From assembly GCA_013360745.1 (NCBI GenBank), contig JABWBA010000008.1:1-64000 (forward strand): DNA of 64,000 bases. Direction: 5' to 3'. The DNA comes from Chthonomonadales bacterium. Lineage in GTDB: Bacteria; Armatimonadota; Chthonomonadetes; Chthonomonadales; CAJBBX01. Below are positions 26,395 to 35,947 of the stretch, piece after piece. Within the stretch, counting starts at the first letter, position 1. Each line of letters begins with the position of its first letter. Made by a program: the position numbers and the translations under genes. The notes under the pieces were generated by a model. That model searched no databases. It saw nothing but the letters and a program-made list of their open reading frames with translations, and was not told the DNA's origin.

Positions 26395-27713
26395 GAGCAT
26401 TTCGCTGTTCCCGGATTCGGTTTATATTTGGCGAGATGCTCGGCGCACCGTGCCGCGGCGCCTCGATTGGCTCGCATCAGCGCAAGACCGGCCATCCTGA
26501 TATGCTCCAGTTGGGCATGATCCTTCGTAAGCGTGACGAGGCGGCCGGCGAGGTCACGGCTGTTCTCGACCTTGAAGACAACACCAGCGGCGTGCGCCTG
26601 GTCCATCACATCACGGAAGTTGCCGATATGGGGTCCATGGAGGACCGGCTTGCCTTGCGCGATGGGTTGAAGCGGGTTCTGGCCTCCTCCCGGAGCTAGA
26701 AGGCTATTGCCAACATAAGCAACATCAGCAAGCGCATACACCCGTGAAAGCTCGCCAAAGGTATCGAGAACCAGCGCGCGGGTCGAGCCTGATCCCGAAA
26801 GCTGGCTGCGGAGTCGCGGCTCAAGCCCGGCTGCCCGCATCCCGGATGCTACCTCATCTGCACGATCCGTATGGCGTGGCGCATGGATGATCACGAGATT
26901 GGGCAATGATTGCCGGGCCAGCTGATGGGCGGCCCAGAGAATCCTCTCCTCGCTGATGGTCCGTGTGCTCCCAATCACCCAGACCGGTGCGTCGGTATCG
27001 ATCCCAAACTCGCGGCGGAGGTCTCGGGCTTCCTCGGCGGTGAGCGGCTCCGGGGCTTGATCGAACTTCACGTTGCCAACGACAGTGACGCGCTCCGTAT
27101 CGGCGCCAAGCTCACGAAATCGTTCTGCATCCCGTTCTGACTGCGCCAGGATCGCATCGTAACTCCGAACGGTCTCCGCAAGCAGCCACCGCACCGTACG
27201 GTATCGGGGGAAGCTTCGGTCCGAGATACGGGCATTAATCAGGACCGAGGGTGTATGGGTTAAGGTCAGAGCGCGCAGGAGGTTCGGCCACATCTCCGTT
27301 TCGACGCCGACGAAGAGCCGCGCCCCGATATGCCCGACAGTACGGCGTGCGAGGGGCGCTAGATCGAACGGCAGGAACGCCGCGGCCCGAATACCCTTCC
27401 CCACCAGCGCCTCCGCGACCTCGCGCCCGCCAGGCGTGATTGTTGTCATGACGATATCGCACTCTGGATCTCGCTCCAGAAGAGCGTTCATGACCGGCGT
27501 TGCGGCCATCACCTCGCCAACGGAGGCAGCATGAAACCACATCGGCGGCACGCTGCCGGGCCGCATGGTCTCAGGCAACTCGCCCCAGCGTTCGGACCAT
27601 CCGACGCGCGACTTGCCCTTCATAACCCTCCATGCGAGATACGAGGCCAGTACAGGTGAACCGGCAAGAAGCGCCGCGTTATAGAGCGCGACTCTGAGAC
27701 TGGGCCCCTTCAT
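26391..27713 (-). CDS. waaA: 3-deoxy-D-manno-octulosonic acid transferase (Kdo transferase)
   Basis: A 440-residue GT30 glycosyltransferase that attaches Kdo from CMP-Kdo to lipid IVA at the cytoplasmic face. An N-terminal hydrophobic anchor is followed by WFHAASVGEV. The family signature is VETEMWPNLLRAL with VLINARISDRSFPRY, and the nucleotide-binding half has GGGQNPLQPIAQGKPVLHGP. The start overlaps the stop of the DUF374 gene (ATGA at 27710-27713), and its own stop overlaps lpxK. Whether it adds one or two Kdo residues cannot be read from sequence. Confidence 0.94.
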   Translation of the reverse strand: MKGPSLRVALYNAALLAGSPVLASYLAWRVMKGKSRVGWSERWGELPETMRPGSVPPMWFHAASVGEVMAATPVMNALLERDPECDIVMTTITPGGREVAEALVGKGIRAAAFLPFDLAPLARRTVGHIGARLFVGVETEMWPNLLRALTLTHTPSVLINARISDRSFPRYRTVRWLLAETVRSYDAILAQSERDAERFRELGADTERVTVVGNVKFDQAPEPLTAEEARDLRREFGIDTDAPVWVIGSTRTISEERILWAAHQLARQSLPNLVIIHAPRHTDRADEVASGMRAAGLEPRLRSQLSGSGSTRALVLDTFGELSRVYALADVAYVGNSLLAPGGGQNPLQPIAQGKPVLHGPHIGNFRDVMDQAHAAGVVFKVENSRDLAGRLVTLTKDHAQLEHIRMAGLALMRANRGAAARCAEHLAKYKPNPGTAKCS

Positions 27714-28414
27714 TCCTCAAGAGGCCAGTGACGAGGGTACGAGTAGCCCAGCATCTCCTCGGCACGCTTCTCGCACCGGTTCAGCGATAAAGTCAGATCT
27801 CGGCCGATCCGGTCCATCTCATCTCGCTTCACACCCTCCGGCACGGTGATGGGGTCGCCGACGACCCACGTGACGCGAGCGAACGGGAGCGGGAGCATGT
27901 AGCGGTCCCACGATCGTACGAGAAAGCGAGGTCTCGCGCTGATCCCCACCGGCACAATCGGAACGCCCGATTTCTCCGCCAGCAGTAAGGTGCCTCCCTG
28001 CACCTCGTGGCTGGGCCCGCGAGGCCCATCGGGCGTCAACGCCAACACCCCACCATCGCGTAGAATCCGGGCGAGTCGGAGCGTAGCTCGCAATCCTCCC
28101 CGGCTCGTCGATCCTCGGACGGTGTTGAAGCCGAATCGGGTAAAGATCCCGTTCTGCATTTCACCATCTCGAGAAAGAGAGATCAAAGCCCAGTAGCCCC
28201 GATGCCTCAGTACGTTGGCAGGGATCAATGTCCGTCCATGCCATGTGACCAGAATAGCGCCGCGATTCGCAGCAAGGATTCCATCCATCACGGCCTTATT
28301 GACGAACTGGATCCGGATGGTTGCGCCGATGAACCGTGCAATCGCCCAGATGATTAGGGCCAGGGCTTTCGTCCGCCATGAAGGCGACGGTACGGATTCC
28401 GAGTCCCGAGCCAT
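27710..28414 (-). CDS. DUF374 family lysophospholipid acyltransferase-like protein
   Basis: A 234-residue membrane-associated protein of the DUF374 branch of glycerolipid acyltransferases. The HX4D-like motif is WHGRTLIPAN (near residue 58). The typical block TPDGPRGPSHEVQGGTLLLAE follows with its PDGPRG signature, then GVPIVPVG. DUF374 genes are often next to waaA and msbA, and the family is thought to act in outer-membrane lipid assembly, but its reaction is not established. It lies 2 bases after msbA and overlaps waaA. Confidence 0.82.
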   Translation of the reverse strand: MARDSESVPSPSWRTKALALIIWAIARFIGATIRIQFVNKAVMDGILAANRGAILVTWHGRTLIPANVLRHRGYWALISLSRDGEMQNGIFTRFGFNTVRGSTSRGGLRATLRLARILRDGGVLALTPDGPRGPSHEVQGGTLLLAEKSGVPIVPVGISARPRFLVRSWDRYMLPLPFARVTWVVGDPITVPEGVKRDEMDRIGRDLTLSLNRCEKRAEEMLGYSYPRHWPLEE

Positions 28415-28416
28415 CC

Positions 28417-30219
28417 CTAACCGACCTGATCGGGTCTGAACTGCCGCGCGTACAGATGTGCGTACAGACCGTTCTCCGCCAGGAGGCCGGCATGGGTGCC
28501 GCTCTCCACGATGCGACCATGATCCAGAACCAGGATTCGATCCGCGCCCAGAATCGTGGAGAGACGGTGCGCGATGACGATCGTCGTCCTTCCCTTCATC
28601 AGCTTCTCAAGGGCTTCCTGCACCAGCGCCTCGGACGAGGCATCCAATGATGATGTCGCTTCGTCTAAAATGAGCAGCCTCGGATCCATGAGAATGGCTC
28701 GTGCGATCGCGATTCGCTGTCTCTCGCCGCCGGACAGACGCACGCCGCGCTCCCCCACCACGGTGTCAAATCGATCGGGCATGCCGTCGATGAAGTAGGC
28801 GTTGGCAGAGTAGGCGGCCCGCTCGATCTCGGCATCGCTCGCGTCTCGCCGGCCGTAGGCGATATTGTCCCGCAAGGCGCCGGCGAACAGCCAGGTCTCC
28901 TGCGGTACGATGCCGATCTGACGACGGAGAGTATCGAGCCGGACATCCCGGACGTCGATCCCATCGATCAAGATCCGTCCCTGGGTGACATCGTAGAACC
29001 GGGGGATAAGATCGACGAGCGTGCTTTTCCCCGCTCCACTATGCCCAACCAGCGCCACAACTTCGCCCGGCTCCACGTCGAAGTCGATCCCCTCCAGAAC
29101 GGCCGGCCCATCGCCATATCGAAAGCCGACGTTTTCGAAGCGGACTCTCCCATGCAGTCTTGGCATGGCGACCGCATCGGGTCGTTCCTGCACCTCGCTC
29201 CGCTGATCCAGAACCTCATTGAAGATGCGCTGCGCGGCAGCCAGGGCCTGTTGGCGGGTTGTGTTGATGCTGCCCAGATCCCCGACGGCGCGCGCCAGTG
29301 TCTGCAACACGACGACGAACATCCCGAGACCCCCGAGCGTCATGTTGCTCTCGCGAGGCAGCCCCATATGCTCCAGCTGGGCGTTTCGTATCACTTCGTT
29401 ACCCGCCAGGAAGATCACCAGGGCGATGCCGAACGCGCCGAGGAACTCGATGATCGGTCGGAGTCGTGCACTCTGTCGAACGCCCTTGATCACGGCGTCC
29501 AGCGTCTGTTCGTTCTCGGTCGAGAACCGTTGGATCTCGTGATTCTCCGTCGCGAAGGACTTGATGATGCGGATCCCGGCCAGGGTCTCCTCGGCTATGG
29601 CGCTGATGTCCGCCAGCCGGAGCTGGACGAGGTCCGATATCTTCCGAATCCGCTTCCCGATCCGCGAGATCGTATAGCCCATCAACGGGACGACGAATAC
29701 CGCAACGAGCGTGAGCCGCCAGCTCGTGTAGAACAGCAGGGAGAAACTCGCGACGATCTGGAGCGGAGCTGCGACTATGTCCCGAATGGTCATCGTCGCA
29801 TTCTGTATTACGGGTAGGTCACCCGTAATCGTCGACATGATCGAGCCGGTTCTGCGCTTGTTGTAGAACGACAGGGATAACGACTGGAGGTGGTTGTAGA
29901 TCTCTTGTCGCAGTCTCGTAGCCACGTGTTGAGCCGCAAGCGACAGGAAGTAGGTCTGGCCGTATGCCAGGAGTCCTTTGATGATAAAGACCCCGACGAC
30001 AACGAGGCAGACGAGGTTCAACTGCGTTACCTGTGCGTCGGTCATCGCGTCGACAGTCAGTTTGATCCCCACATTGATGGCGGTGGTCAACGCCGCAACG
30101 CCGGCTGAGCAGAACAGTCCGGCTATGATGGTTCGCCTGTGGGGATGGAGGTAGGCGAGCAGGCGACGTTCGGTAGTCTTCGCCTGTCGCCGGTCGTCCG
30201 GGTCCAGCGTGGTTGCCAT
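28417..30219 (-). CDS. msbA: ABC transporter, lipid A flippase MsbA-like
   Basis: A 600-residue half-transporter with six membrane helices and a C-terminal ATPase. It probably flips lipid A-core across the inner membrane, as its place between lpxB and waaA suggests. The ATPase shows Walker A GHSGAGKST, the signature LSGGERQRIAIARA, Walker B LLILDEATSSLD and the H-loop IAHRLS. The start is uncertain: ATG codons at 30264, 30243 and 30219 are all in frame, the first two inside the lpxB coding end. I chose 30219 because the family-like sequence begins just after it. Other exporters of the same architecture cannot be fully excluded. Confidence 0.9.
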   Translation of the reverse strand: MATTLDPDDRRQAKTTERRLLAYLHPHRRTIIAGLFCSAGVAALTTAINVGIKLTVDAMTDAQVTQLNLVCLVVVGVFIIKGLLAYGQTYFLSLAAQHVATRLRQEIYNHLQSLSLSFYNKRRTGSIMSTITGDLPVIQNATMTIRDIVAAPLQIVASFSLLFYTSWRLTLVAVFVVPLMGYTISRIGKRIRKISDLVQLRLADISAIAEETLAGIRIIKSFATENHEIQRFSTENEQTLDAVIKGVRQSARLRPIIEFLGAFGIALVIFLAGNEVIRNAQLEHMGLPRESNMTLGGLGMFVVVLQTLARAVGDLGSINTTRQQALAAAQRIFNEVLDQRSEVQERPDAVAMPRLHGRVRFENVGFRYGDGPAVLEGIDFDVEPGEVVALVGHSGAGKSTLVDLIPRFYDVTQGRILIDGIDVRDVRLDTLRRQIGIVPQETWLFAGALRDNIAYGRRDASDAEIERAAYSANAYFIDGMPDRFDTVVGERGVRLSGGERQRIAIARAILMDPRLLILDEATSSLDASSEALVQEALEKLMKGRTTIVIAHRLSTILGADRILVLDHGRIVESGTHAGLLAENGLYAHLYARQFRPDQVG

Positions 30220-30229
30220 GCCGTTGACG

Positions 30230-31474
30230 TTATACCTTCCCATCAGAAGAGCCGCCGGCTCCATCGAGCATCGCCATCACCATGTCGGCGGTCCTCCGGG
30301 TTGCTCCCGGAGATCCAAGCGATTCGCGGACCCTGGACAACTGCTCACGCATCGTCCCGGCCCTATCGGGATCCTGAAGAAGCGCAAGGAGGTGATGCGC
30401 CATCGCTTCGGGCGTTGCATCCCGGGCTATCAGCTCGGGCACGATCGTTTCCTGGGCGATGATATTCGGCAGACTGATGTACTTCAACCGTGATAAACCT
30501 CGTACTATATACTCCGCGTACATCAGCAGGGAGCCCCGATACAGGACGACCATCGGCATCCCAAGGATCGCGGCTTCCAGCGTCGCGGTTCCAGAACAGA
30601 CTAACCCGGCCTGAGCGTGGCGGAGCAGCTCGTGCGTATAACCCTGGATGCTGCCAGCGATGGGCTGCCCCATCCCATCCCGCAATCCCAGTAGAGGTCT
30701 GGCCAGCTTCTCAACTCGTTCACAATCGGTACCCGGTGCCAGGGCGATGATGAACCGGAGCCCGGGCATCGTGCGGTGTACCAGGACGGCAGCTCGGGCT
30801 ATCGCCGGTACATTCTCACGGAGTTCAGCCGATCTGCTGCCTGGCAAAAGCGCGACGAGGCCATTTCCCGGCGAAAGACCGGCCTCCTTGAGGAGAGTAC
30901 CCTCATCACAGCGATCGGTGATAAGATCGAGTATGGGATGTCCTACAAACTCAGGATCAGCGCCAGCCGCAGCCAATCGGTCAGAAGACCAGGGAAACTG
31001 AGTGGCGATACGGTCCGTGATCCGGGCGAGGCGGCAGGGCAACGGTCCATCGCGCCGCCAACTCCCAGGGGGTAGATAGTAGAGAACGCGCAGGCCCAAC
31101 TCTCGACAGCGCCGCGCCATCGGCACGTTGAAGGCGCCAAAATCGATCGGCACGACCAGATCCGGCCGGCGTCGTTGGAGCTCCCGACAGAGTGCAGGGT
31201 AGACGCGAAAGCGGAGTTTCGGTATGACCCGCAAGGCGTTGAACACCCCGATGGCGGCGCTGTCTCGGCTATCTGCGACGATCTGCACCCCTGCGGCGTG
31301 CATGCGCGCTCCACCAAGGCCCCAGATCGACAGGTTGGGATCCCGCCGGCGCAACACCGTCGCGAGCATCGCACCGTAGGCGTCTCCGGATGCTTCGCCT
31401 GCGAGGATAGCTACGGAACGACCAGGTCGTCTCGACGCGGATGCATGCGAGTCCTCAGTCTCTCCGACGCTCAT
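30230..31474 (-). CDS. lpxB: Lipid-A-disaccharide synthase
   Basis: A 414-residue GT19 enzyme that joins UDP-2,3-diacylglucosamine and lipid X into the lipid A disaccharide. Family landmarks are ILAGEASGDAYGAML near the N-terminus, then VVPIDFGAFNVPMAR, YYLPPGSWRR, EFVGHPILD and LLPGSRSAELRENVP. Canonical LpxB has YVSPSVWAWR where this protein has YYLPPGSWRR, a small divergence. The frame opens with a GTG at 31495, but the ATG at 31474 has GAGGGA directly before it and overlaps the end of lpxA by 20 bases, so I use it. Confidence 0.92.
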   Translation of the reverse strand: MSVGETEDSHASASRRPGRSVAILAGEASGDAYGAMLATVLRRRDPNLSIWGLGGARMHAAGVQIVADSRDSAAIGVFNALRVIPKLRFRVYPALCRELQRRRPDLVVPIDFGAFNVPMARRCRELGLRVLYYLPPGSWRRDGPLPCRLARITDRIATQFPWSSDRLAAAGADPEFVGHPILDLITDRCDEGTLLKEAGLSPGNGLVALLPGSRSAELRENVPAIARAAVLVHRTMPGLRFIIALAPGTDCERVEKLARPLLGLRDGMGQPIAGSIQGYTHELLRHAQAGLVCSGTATLEAAILGMPMVVLYRGSLLMYAEYIVRGLSRLKYISLPNIIAQETIVPELIARDATPEAMAHHLLALLQDPDRAGTMREQLSRVRESLGSPGATRRTADMVMAMLDGAGGSSDGKV

Positions 31475-32255
31475 TCCCTCGACCGGCGTTACCACTCTGT
31501 GTACCGCGCATAAACGTAACCAGATACTCGAGTTCCTCGTTCGTCTCGATCTCGTCTTCGATCCGGGCGATCGCCTGAGAGTGATTGAGGTCAGACCGAT
31601 ATAGGAGCTTGTACGCCTGACGCAGCGCGGTGCGTGAGGCAGGGGGAACCCCCGATCGACGCAATCCGATCACGTTCAGATCGATGACGCGCGCTGGAAC
31701 TCCGTCGGATAGCATAAACGGCGGCACGTCCTGATTAACCTTGCTCAATCCTCCGAGCATGGCGAGCTTGCCGATCCTGCAATACTGATGAACGCCGACC
31801 ATTCCGCCGAATACGGTGTTGTCTTCTACGGTGACATGCCCTGAAAGGCCGACATAGCTGGCGACCGTGTTGCCGTTACCGATCTCGCAGTTGTGACCGA
31901 CGTGCGCATAGGCCATGAACATATTGTCTTGGCCAATGCGCGTGGCGATACCTTCGCCGACGGCTCGGTGGAGGGTTACGCACTCACGGACGACGTTACT
32001 ATCGCCGAGGATGAGCAGACTTTTCTCACCCTTGAACTTATGGTCCTGTGGTGTGCCGCCGAGTACCGCTCCCGGATAGATCGTGCATTTGCGTCCGAGC
32101 CGGGTGCCGGGAAGAATGCATACATGGGAGATCAGCTCGGTACCTTCGCCGATATGCACATCATCGTCAATGACGCAATAGGGACCTACGACCACGGTAT
32201 CGGCAAGATAGGAGCCTGGATGGACTACGGCTGACGGATGGATATTGACAGCCAT
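31455..32255 (-). CDS. lpxA: UDP-N-acetylglucosamine O-acyltransferase
   Basis: A 266-residue left-handed beta-helix enzyme catalysing the first step of lipid A synthesis, using a 3-hydroxyacyl-ACP donor. Hexapeptide repeats run from residue 5 to about 185. The diagnostic GGTPQDHKFKGEKSLLILG is followed by the catalytic region AYAHVGHNCEIGNG. A helical C-terminal domain closes it. It starts 3 bases after fabZ ends, consistent with shared use of hydroxyacyl-ACP. Confidence 0.96.
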   Translation of the reverse strand: MAVNIHPSAVVHPGSYLADTVVVGPYCVIDDDVHIGEGTELISHVCILPGTRLGRKCTIYPGAVLGGTPQDHKFKGEKSLLILGDSNVVRECVTLHRAVGEGIATRIGQDNMFMAYAHVGHNCEIGNGNTVASYVGLSGHVTVEDNTVFGGMVGVHQYCRIGKLAMLGGLSKVNQDVPPFMLSDGVPARVIDLNVIGLRRSGVPPASRTALRQAYKLLYRSDLNHSQAIARIEDEIETNEELEYLVTFMRGTQSGNAGRGNERRRD

Positions 32256-32258
32256 CCG

Positions 32259-32720
32259 TTACTGCTCCTCCTGCAGGCCGGTTTCGGCAGGTCGGGGATC
32301 GAGCAGCATAAAGTGCATCTCCGCCTCAGCGACGATTTCGCCTTCTACACGCCCTTCGAGGGTAACCTTGCCAACCCGATTGCGAAAGTAGGAGACAAGT
32401 ACCTCGGTAATGAGCGCATCACCGGGTACCACAGGGCGTCTGAAGCGAACGTTATCGATGCGGGCGATCACCGGTATCGCGTTGCGATACTCGGGCACGG
32501 AGAGCATGAGGACCCCGCCCACCTGCGCCATTGCCTCGATGATCAACACGCCCGGCATGATCGCCTGGGCGGGGAAGTGCCCGTTGAAGAAGTCCTCGTT
32601 AATCGTCACGTTTTTCAGGCCGAGAGCCCGTTTTCCGGGTTCGATCTCCAGGATTCGATCGACGAGCAGCATCGGGAAACGGTGCGGTAAGCACGCCCGG
32701 ATTTGCTCGATATCCAGCAT
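32259..32720 (-). CDS. fabZ: 3-hydroxyacyl-ACP dehydratase
   Basis: A 153-residue hot-dog-fold dehydratase of fatty acid elongation. The active-site segment is NGHFPAQAIMPGVLIIEAMAQ-like, with the catalytic His and Glu in place; the usual second proline after the GHFP box is alanine. PHRFPMLLVDRI at the N-terminus is typical of FabZ. A strong ribosome site (AAAGGAG) precedes the ATG. LpxC and FabZ are separate proteins here, unlike the fused form of Bacteroidota. The 72 bases between lpxC and fabZ show no promoter I can recognise. Confidence 0.95.
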   Translation of the reverse strand: MLDIEQIRACLPHRFPMLLVDRILEIEPGKRALGLKNVTINEDFFNGHFPAQAIMPGVLIIEAMAQVGGVLMLSVPEYRNAIPVIARIDNVRFRRPVVPGDALITEVLVSYFRNRVGKVTLEGRVEGEIVAEAEMHFMLLDPRPAETGLQEEQ

Positions 32721-32792
32721 GTTGGTATCTCCTTTACGCCCCGACTTCCGACGCGGTGGCCGCAGGCTCGCACTTCGTGTTGATCAACCGCT

Positions 32793-33713
32793 TCATGTCC
32801 GAACCCCCTCGAGGCGCTGGGACACACGGTCGATCGGGATCTCGGAACCGGCGCCTGCAGAGAGCCGTCGCGTCAGCAATCCGTTGATCCGATGCCCTGG
32901 CCGGACCGCGATGACTTCAGCACGAAGAGGACGCCCCAGGACAAAGAGATCACCGATCAAATCGACAACCTTGTGCCGCAGGCACTCATCATGATACCGA
33001 AGACTACGCGAATACCCGTTGCGGCTAATGAGAAGCGCATTATCGAGAGTGGCGCCCCTGGCAAGCCCCTGGGCGCTGAGCGCCTCAATCTCGTCCTCAA
33101 ATCCGAAGGTTCTCGCTGGAGCGAGTTGATCGCGAAATGTCGCAGGGGTGATGACGAAGTCGCCGGTCTGAGTTCCGAGGAGCGGATGATCAAAGTGGGT
33201 CACACATCGGATCCGTAGTCTATCGGCGGGCGCGGCTACCACGCAGGACGCGCCATCCACAACCGCAACCGGCCCATGGAGCTTCACAACGGTGCGAAGG
33301 ACATCATGAACGATGATCCCGCTGTCGTCAAGGAGTTCCATCCATGGTCGAGCGCTGCCGTCCAGAATCGGAACTTCATCACCGTCCACCTCGATGATGA
33401 CATTATCGACTTCGGCAGCATGGAGGGCAGCCAGAAGGTGTTCCACGGTATCGAGTCGCGACTCGCCCATACGAAGGGACGTACAACGCTGCGTAGCGCA
33501 GAGCGCGCCCGGCGCCAACCGGGTTTCCATGTCCTTCCTGCGGAAGACGATACCAGTATCAGGGTCCGCTGGATACAGAGAGATGTGGACGCTGTTCCCG
33601 GAGTGAAGGCCGACCCCTGAACAGCGCACCGGCGTCCTGACTGTCGTCTGCATTCCGTCGCTGCATGCGTACGATATCCCCGGTTCTGGCTCCGCAACGT
33701 AGTCCGAGATCAT
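32793..33713 (-). CDS. lpxC: UDP-3-O-acyl-N-acetylglucosamine deacetylase
   Basis: A 306-residue zinc deacetylase, the committed step of lipid A synthesis. Motifs are [23 protein letters not shown] (zinc His and catalytic Glu), ARTFGFEDE and [18 protein letters not shown] with GHRING near the end, which supply the remaining ligands. The ATG at 33713 overlaps the lpxD stop (ATGA) and gives about 20 extra residues before the usual N-terminus. The ATG at 33653 (MQTTVRTPV) is the alternative and looks more like other LpxC starts. The family itself is not in doubt. Confidence 0.95.
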   Translation of the reverse strand: MISDYVAEPEPGISYACSDGMQTTVRTPVRCSGVGLHSGNSVHISLYPADPDTGIVFRRKDMETRLAPGALCATQRCTSLRMGESRLDTVEHLLAALHAAEVDNVIIEVDGDEVPILDGSARPWMELLDDSGIIVHDVLRTVVKLHGPVAVVDGASCVVAAPADRLRIRCVTHFDHPLLGTQTGDFVITPATFRDQLAPARTFGFEDEIEALSAQGLARGATLDNALLISRNGYSRSLRYHDECLRHKVVDLIGDLFVLGRPLRAEVIAVRPGHRINGLLTRRLSAGAGSEIPIDRVSQRLEGVRT

Positions 33714-34825
33714 GCTAAAGGCTCATCGGCCAGAGGTTCGGAGCGTATCCGACCTAACATGGAATCGAGTTCGGCGACTCGCTCACGGAGGCGCTCCATC
33801 TCCTGGACCAGCTCTCGTACCTGGCGGACGGTCGATGGGCCCTGTACCACGGCGGCCTCCTGCCTGAGACGCTCGCGATGTGGCATGGCGGGCGATCCGG
33901 ACACCACCGATCCGGGATCGACATCGCCCCAGGCGCCGGTTCGACCGAGCAGAATCGCACCATCGCCTATCTTGACATGATCTTTTACGCCAACCTGGCC
34001 GGCCATGGTAACCCGCTGGCCGATGGAAGCGCTACCGGCGATCCCGACGAGCGCTGCGATGACGGTATCCGGCCCGATACGGACGTTATGGGCGATCTGA
34101 ACAAGGTTATCGATCTTCGTCCGAGCGCCGATCACCGTACTTCCTGTCTTTCCGCGATCTACGGTGACATTGGCGCCGATTTCCACATCGTCCTCCAGGA
34201 CGACATTGCCCAGGTGCGGAACCTTCTGGAGCGTCTCACCCATTCGGACGAACCCGAACCCATCAGAGCCGATGACGGCTCCCGCATGCACGATAACCCG
34301 ATCACCGAGGACTGTGGACGGGTAGAGAACGACGTTAGGATAGATGACACAGTCCGATCCGATGACGGTATCATCGCCAATGACGCAGCCGCTGAATAGA
34401 ACCGTACCTTCGCCGACGGATACTCGATCGCCGACCGTCACACCAGCCGCGATAGACGCCGTCGGCGCGATCGTCACGCCTTTCCCGACGATTGCGTGAT
34501 GATGGATCCCTATTGGATGGGTAGGCGCATTCGAGAATAGACCGAGGATACTCGTAAACGCCGCTCGCGGGTTTTCCACGCGGATTAGAGGCTTGTCCGG
34601 CGATACCGCGTCAAGAAACGCTACGACGGCGGACGCGCGCGAACGCCCCGCTGCCGTCAGGTATTTCGGGCTTTCCGCAAAGACCACATCCCCGATCTCT
34701 GCCTCCTGAATGGAAGCGACGCCAACGATCGGCACTCGGCCATCTCCGGACACTGCGCCGTGGACAGCGTTGGCCAGTTCATCGACCGTCAACTGACGCT
34801 TAACCGGGCGATCACGGACTACCAT
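33710..34825 (-). CDS. lpxD: UDP-3-O-acylglucosamine N-acyltransferase
   Basis: A 371-residue beta-helix acyltransferase that adds the N-linked hydroxyacyl chain. An N-terminal uridine-binding domain (about 10-105, with the FAESPKYL region) is followed by long hexapeptide repeats. The LpxD signature [15 protein letters not shown] and the catalytic [12 protein letters not shown] segment are present. A C-terminal helix of about 35 residues ([18 protein letters not shown]) ends it. The start follows GGAAGGTAGG, which overlaps the stop of the lipoprotein gene upstream. Confidence 0.96.
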   Translation of the reverse strand: MVVRDRPVKRQLTVDELANAVHGAVSGDGRVPIVGVASIQEAEIGDVVFAESPKYLTAAGRSRASAVVAFLDAVSPDKPLIRVENPRAAFTSILGLFSNAPTHPIGIHHHAIVGKGVTIAPTASIAAGVTVGDRVSVGEGTVLFSGCVIGDDTVIGSDCVIYPNVVLYPSTVLGDRVIVHAGAVIGSDGFGFVRMGETLQKVPHLGNVVLEDDVEIGANVTVDRGKTGSTVIGARTKIDNLVQIAHNVRIGPDTVIAALVGIAGSASIGQRVTMAGQVGVKDHVKIGDGAILLGRTGAWGDVDPGSVVSGSPAMPHRERLRQEAAVVQGPSTVRQVRELVQEMERLRERVAELDSMLGRIRSEPLADEPLA

Positions 34826-34831
34826 AGGAAC

Positions 34832-35938
34832 CTACCTTCCATCCGCAGGACGAGCCGGAGGGTCGAATGCCGTTGAGCCGTAGCGTGCGACTAAGCGACG
34901 AGCGACGTCCGCAGTATGATCGGCTAATCCGGGACGGCGCTTGTAATGAATCTCCCATCCCAACTCCGATCCGATATCGGTCACGCTGGCTTTGACTTCA
35001 TTCCGTATGGCGCGCAGCATTACGTCGCCTAGCGAAGCCAGGGCATCCGCGGGGAGCGATATCATAGAGCGTGGGTCAGCAGTGTTCGGCGACTGCCCGG
35101 CCGGACGGTGGTCGAACACTGGCCGCGCCTCCGAGATCGGATCCATCGGTGGGAGTTCCTGCGTAGCGCCGTGGATACGCTCTCGATAGAGCGCGATGGT
35201 GCGAGCGATCTCCGCAGCTCGTTCAGCCACTCGTATTTCGCGTCGTCGAGTTCGGGTTGCCTCGATGGTTTCGATCGCCTCCCGAGCAGCCTGAATCTCT
35301 TCGATCCGGATGGCGGCGATGGCCTGATCCCGTTCCCGCTCCAGCCGCCTTTTTTCGGCCCTGGCCTCGTCCAGAGCTGTCTTGACGGCCTCCGGAGGAC
35401 CGGCTACCGGTGATCCTATTTGTGTTCCCAGGGCGATCAGTCGCAGCTCGACATCGCGAAGTCGCGTCCGGTACGAAGAATCAATCGTACGTTGCCTGGC
35501 TACGATCTGTTCGTCGGCTTTGCGGAGAATCTCTACGCGTTCAGCTTCGACGGCCGCCTGATCCTGCCGTTGTTCACGGTGTACAGCCTGCTCGGCGAAG
35601 CGGGCCGTCTGGCGTTCGATATCGAGGAATCGATCGGATGCTTGCTCGCTGTCGTGCTGGGCAGCCGGCCGAGCCGCCATGGTCGGCAGTATGTACGGTA
35701 TCAACGGAGCCATGCCACGCTGCGACGTTGTATGGTCCGTGGTACGACGAGTCGGCACAACCCCGGAGCTCGGGTCGAGGGATCTCGTCCGCATTAGCGT
35801 CAGGCCGACGGCCGGGTGCAGCGGCATCAGTCGATCCAGTGACACATATACCGGTACGGGGCCGGTTCGGCGATCTCCAGCGCAACCAGAAAGCGCGGCC
35901 GTTAACAACACTGGAGCCAGTAGGGATCGTCGCACCAA
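34832..35938 (-). CDS. Coiled-coil lipoprotein, possibly Skp-like
   Basis: A 368-residue protein that I cannot assign to a named family. It has a lipoprotein signal peptide with lipobox LSGC (cysteine 19), then a short strand-like segment PVYVSLDRLMPLHP. Two long charged helices follow (about 95-170 and 183-255), separated by a Gly/Pro turn (GTQIGSPVAGPP), and a less structured tail. A strand followed by a helical hairpin is the plan of Skp/OmpH, and the gene follows skp by 9 bases and precedes lpxD by 6. I infer a membrane-anchored periplasmic chaperone or spacer; this is not shown by any catalytic motif. Confidence 0.6.
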   Translation of the reverse strand: MVRRSLLAPVLLTAALSGCAGDRRTGPVPVYVSLDRLMPLHPAVGLTLMRTRSLDPSSGVVPTRRTTDHTTSQRGMAPLIPYILPTMAARPAAQHDSEQASDRFLDIERQTARFAEQAVHREQRQDQAAVEAERVEILRKADEQIVARQRTIDSSYRTRLRDVELRLIALGTQIGSPVAGPPEAVKTALDEARAEKRRLERERDQAIAAIRIEEIQAAREAIETIEATRTRRREIRVAERAAEIARTIALYRERIHGATQELPPMDPISEARPVFDHRPAGQSPNTADPRSMISLPADALASLGDVMLRAIRNEVKASVTDIGSELGWEIHYKRRPGLADHTADVARRLVARYGSTAFDPPARPADGR

Positions 35939-35947
35939 TGAGGCGTC

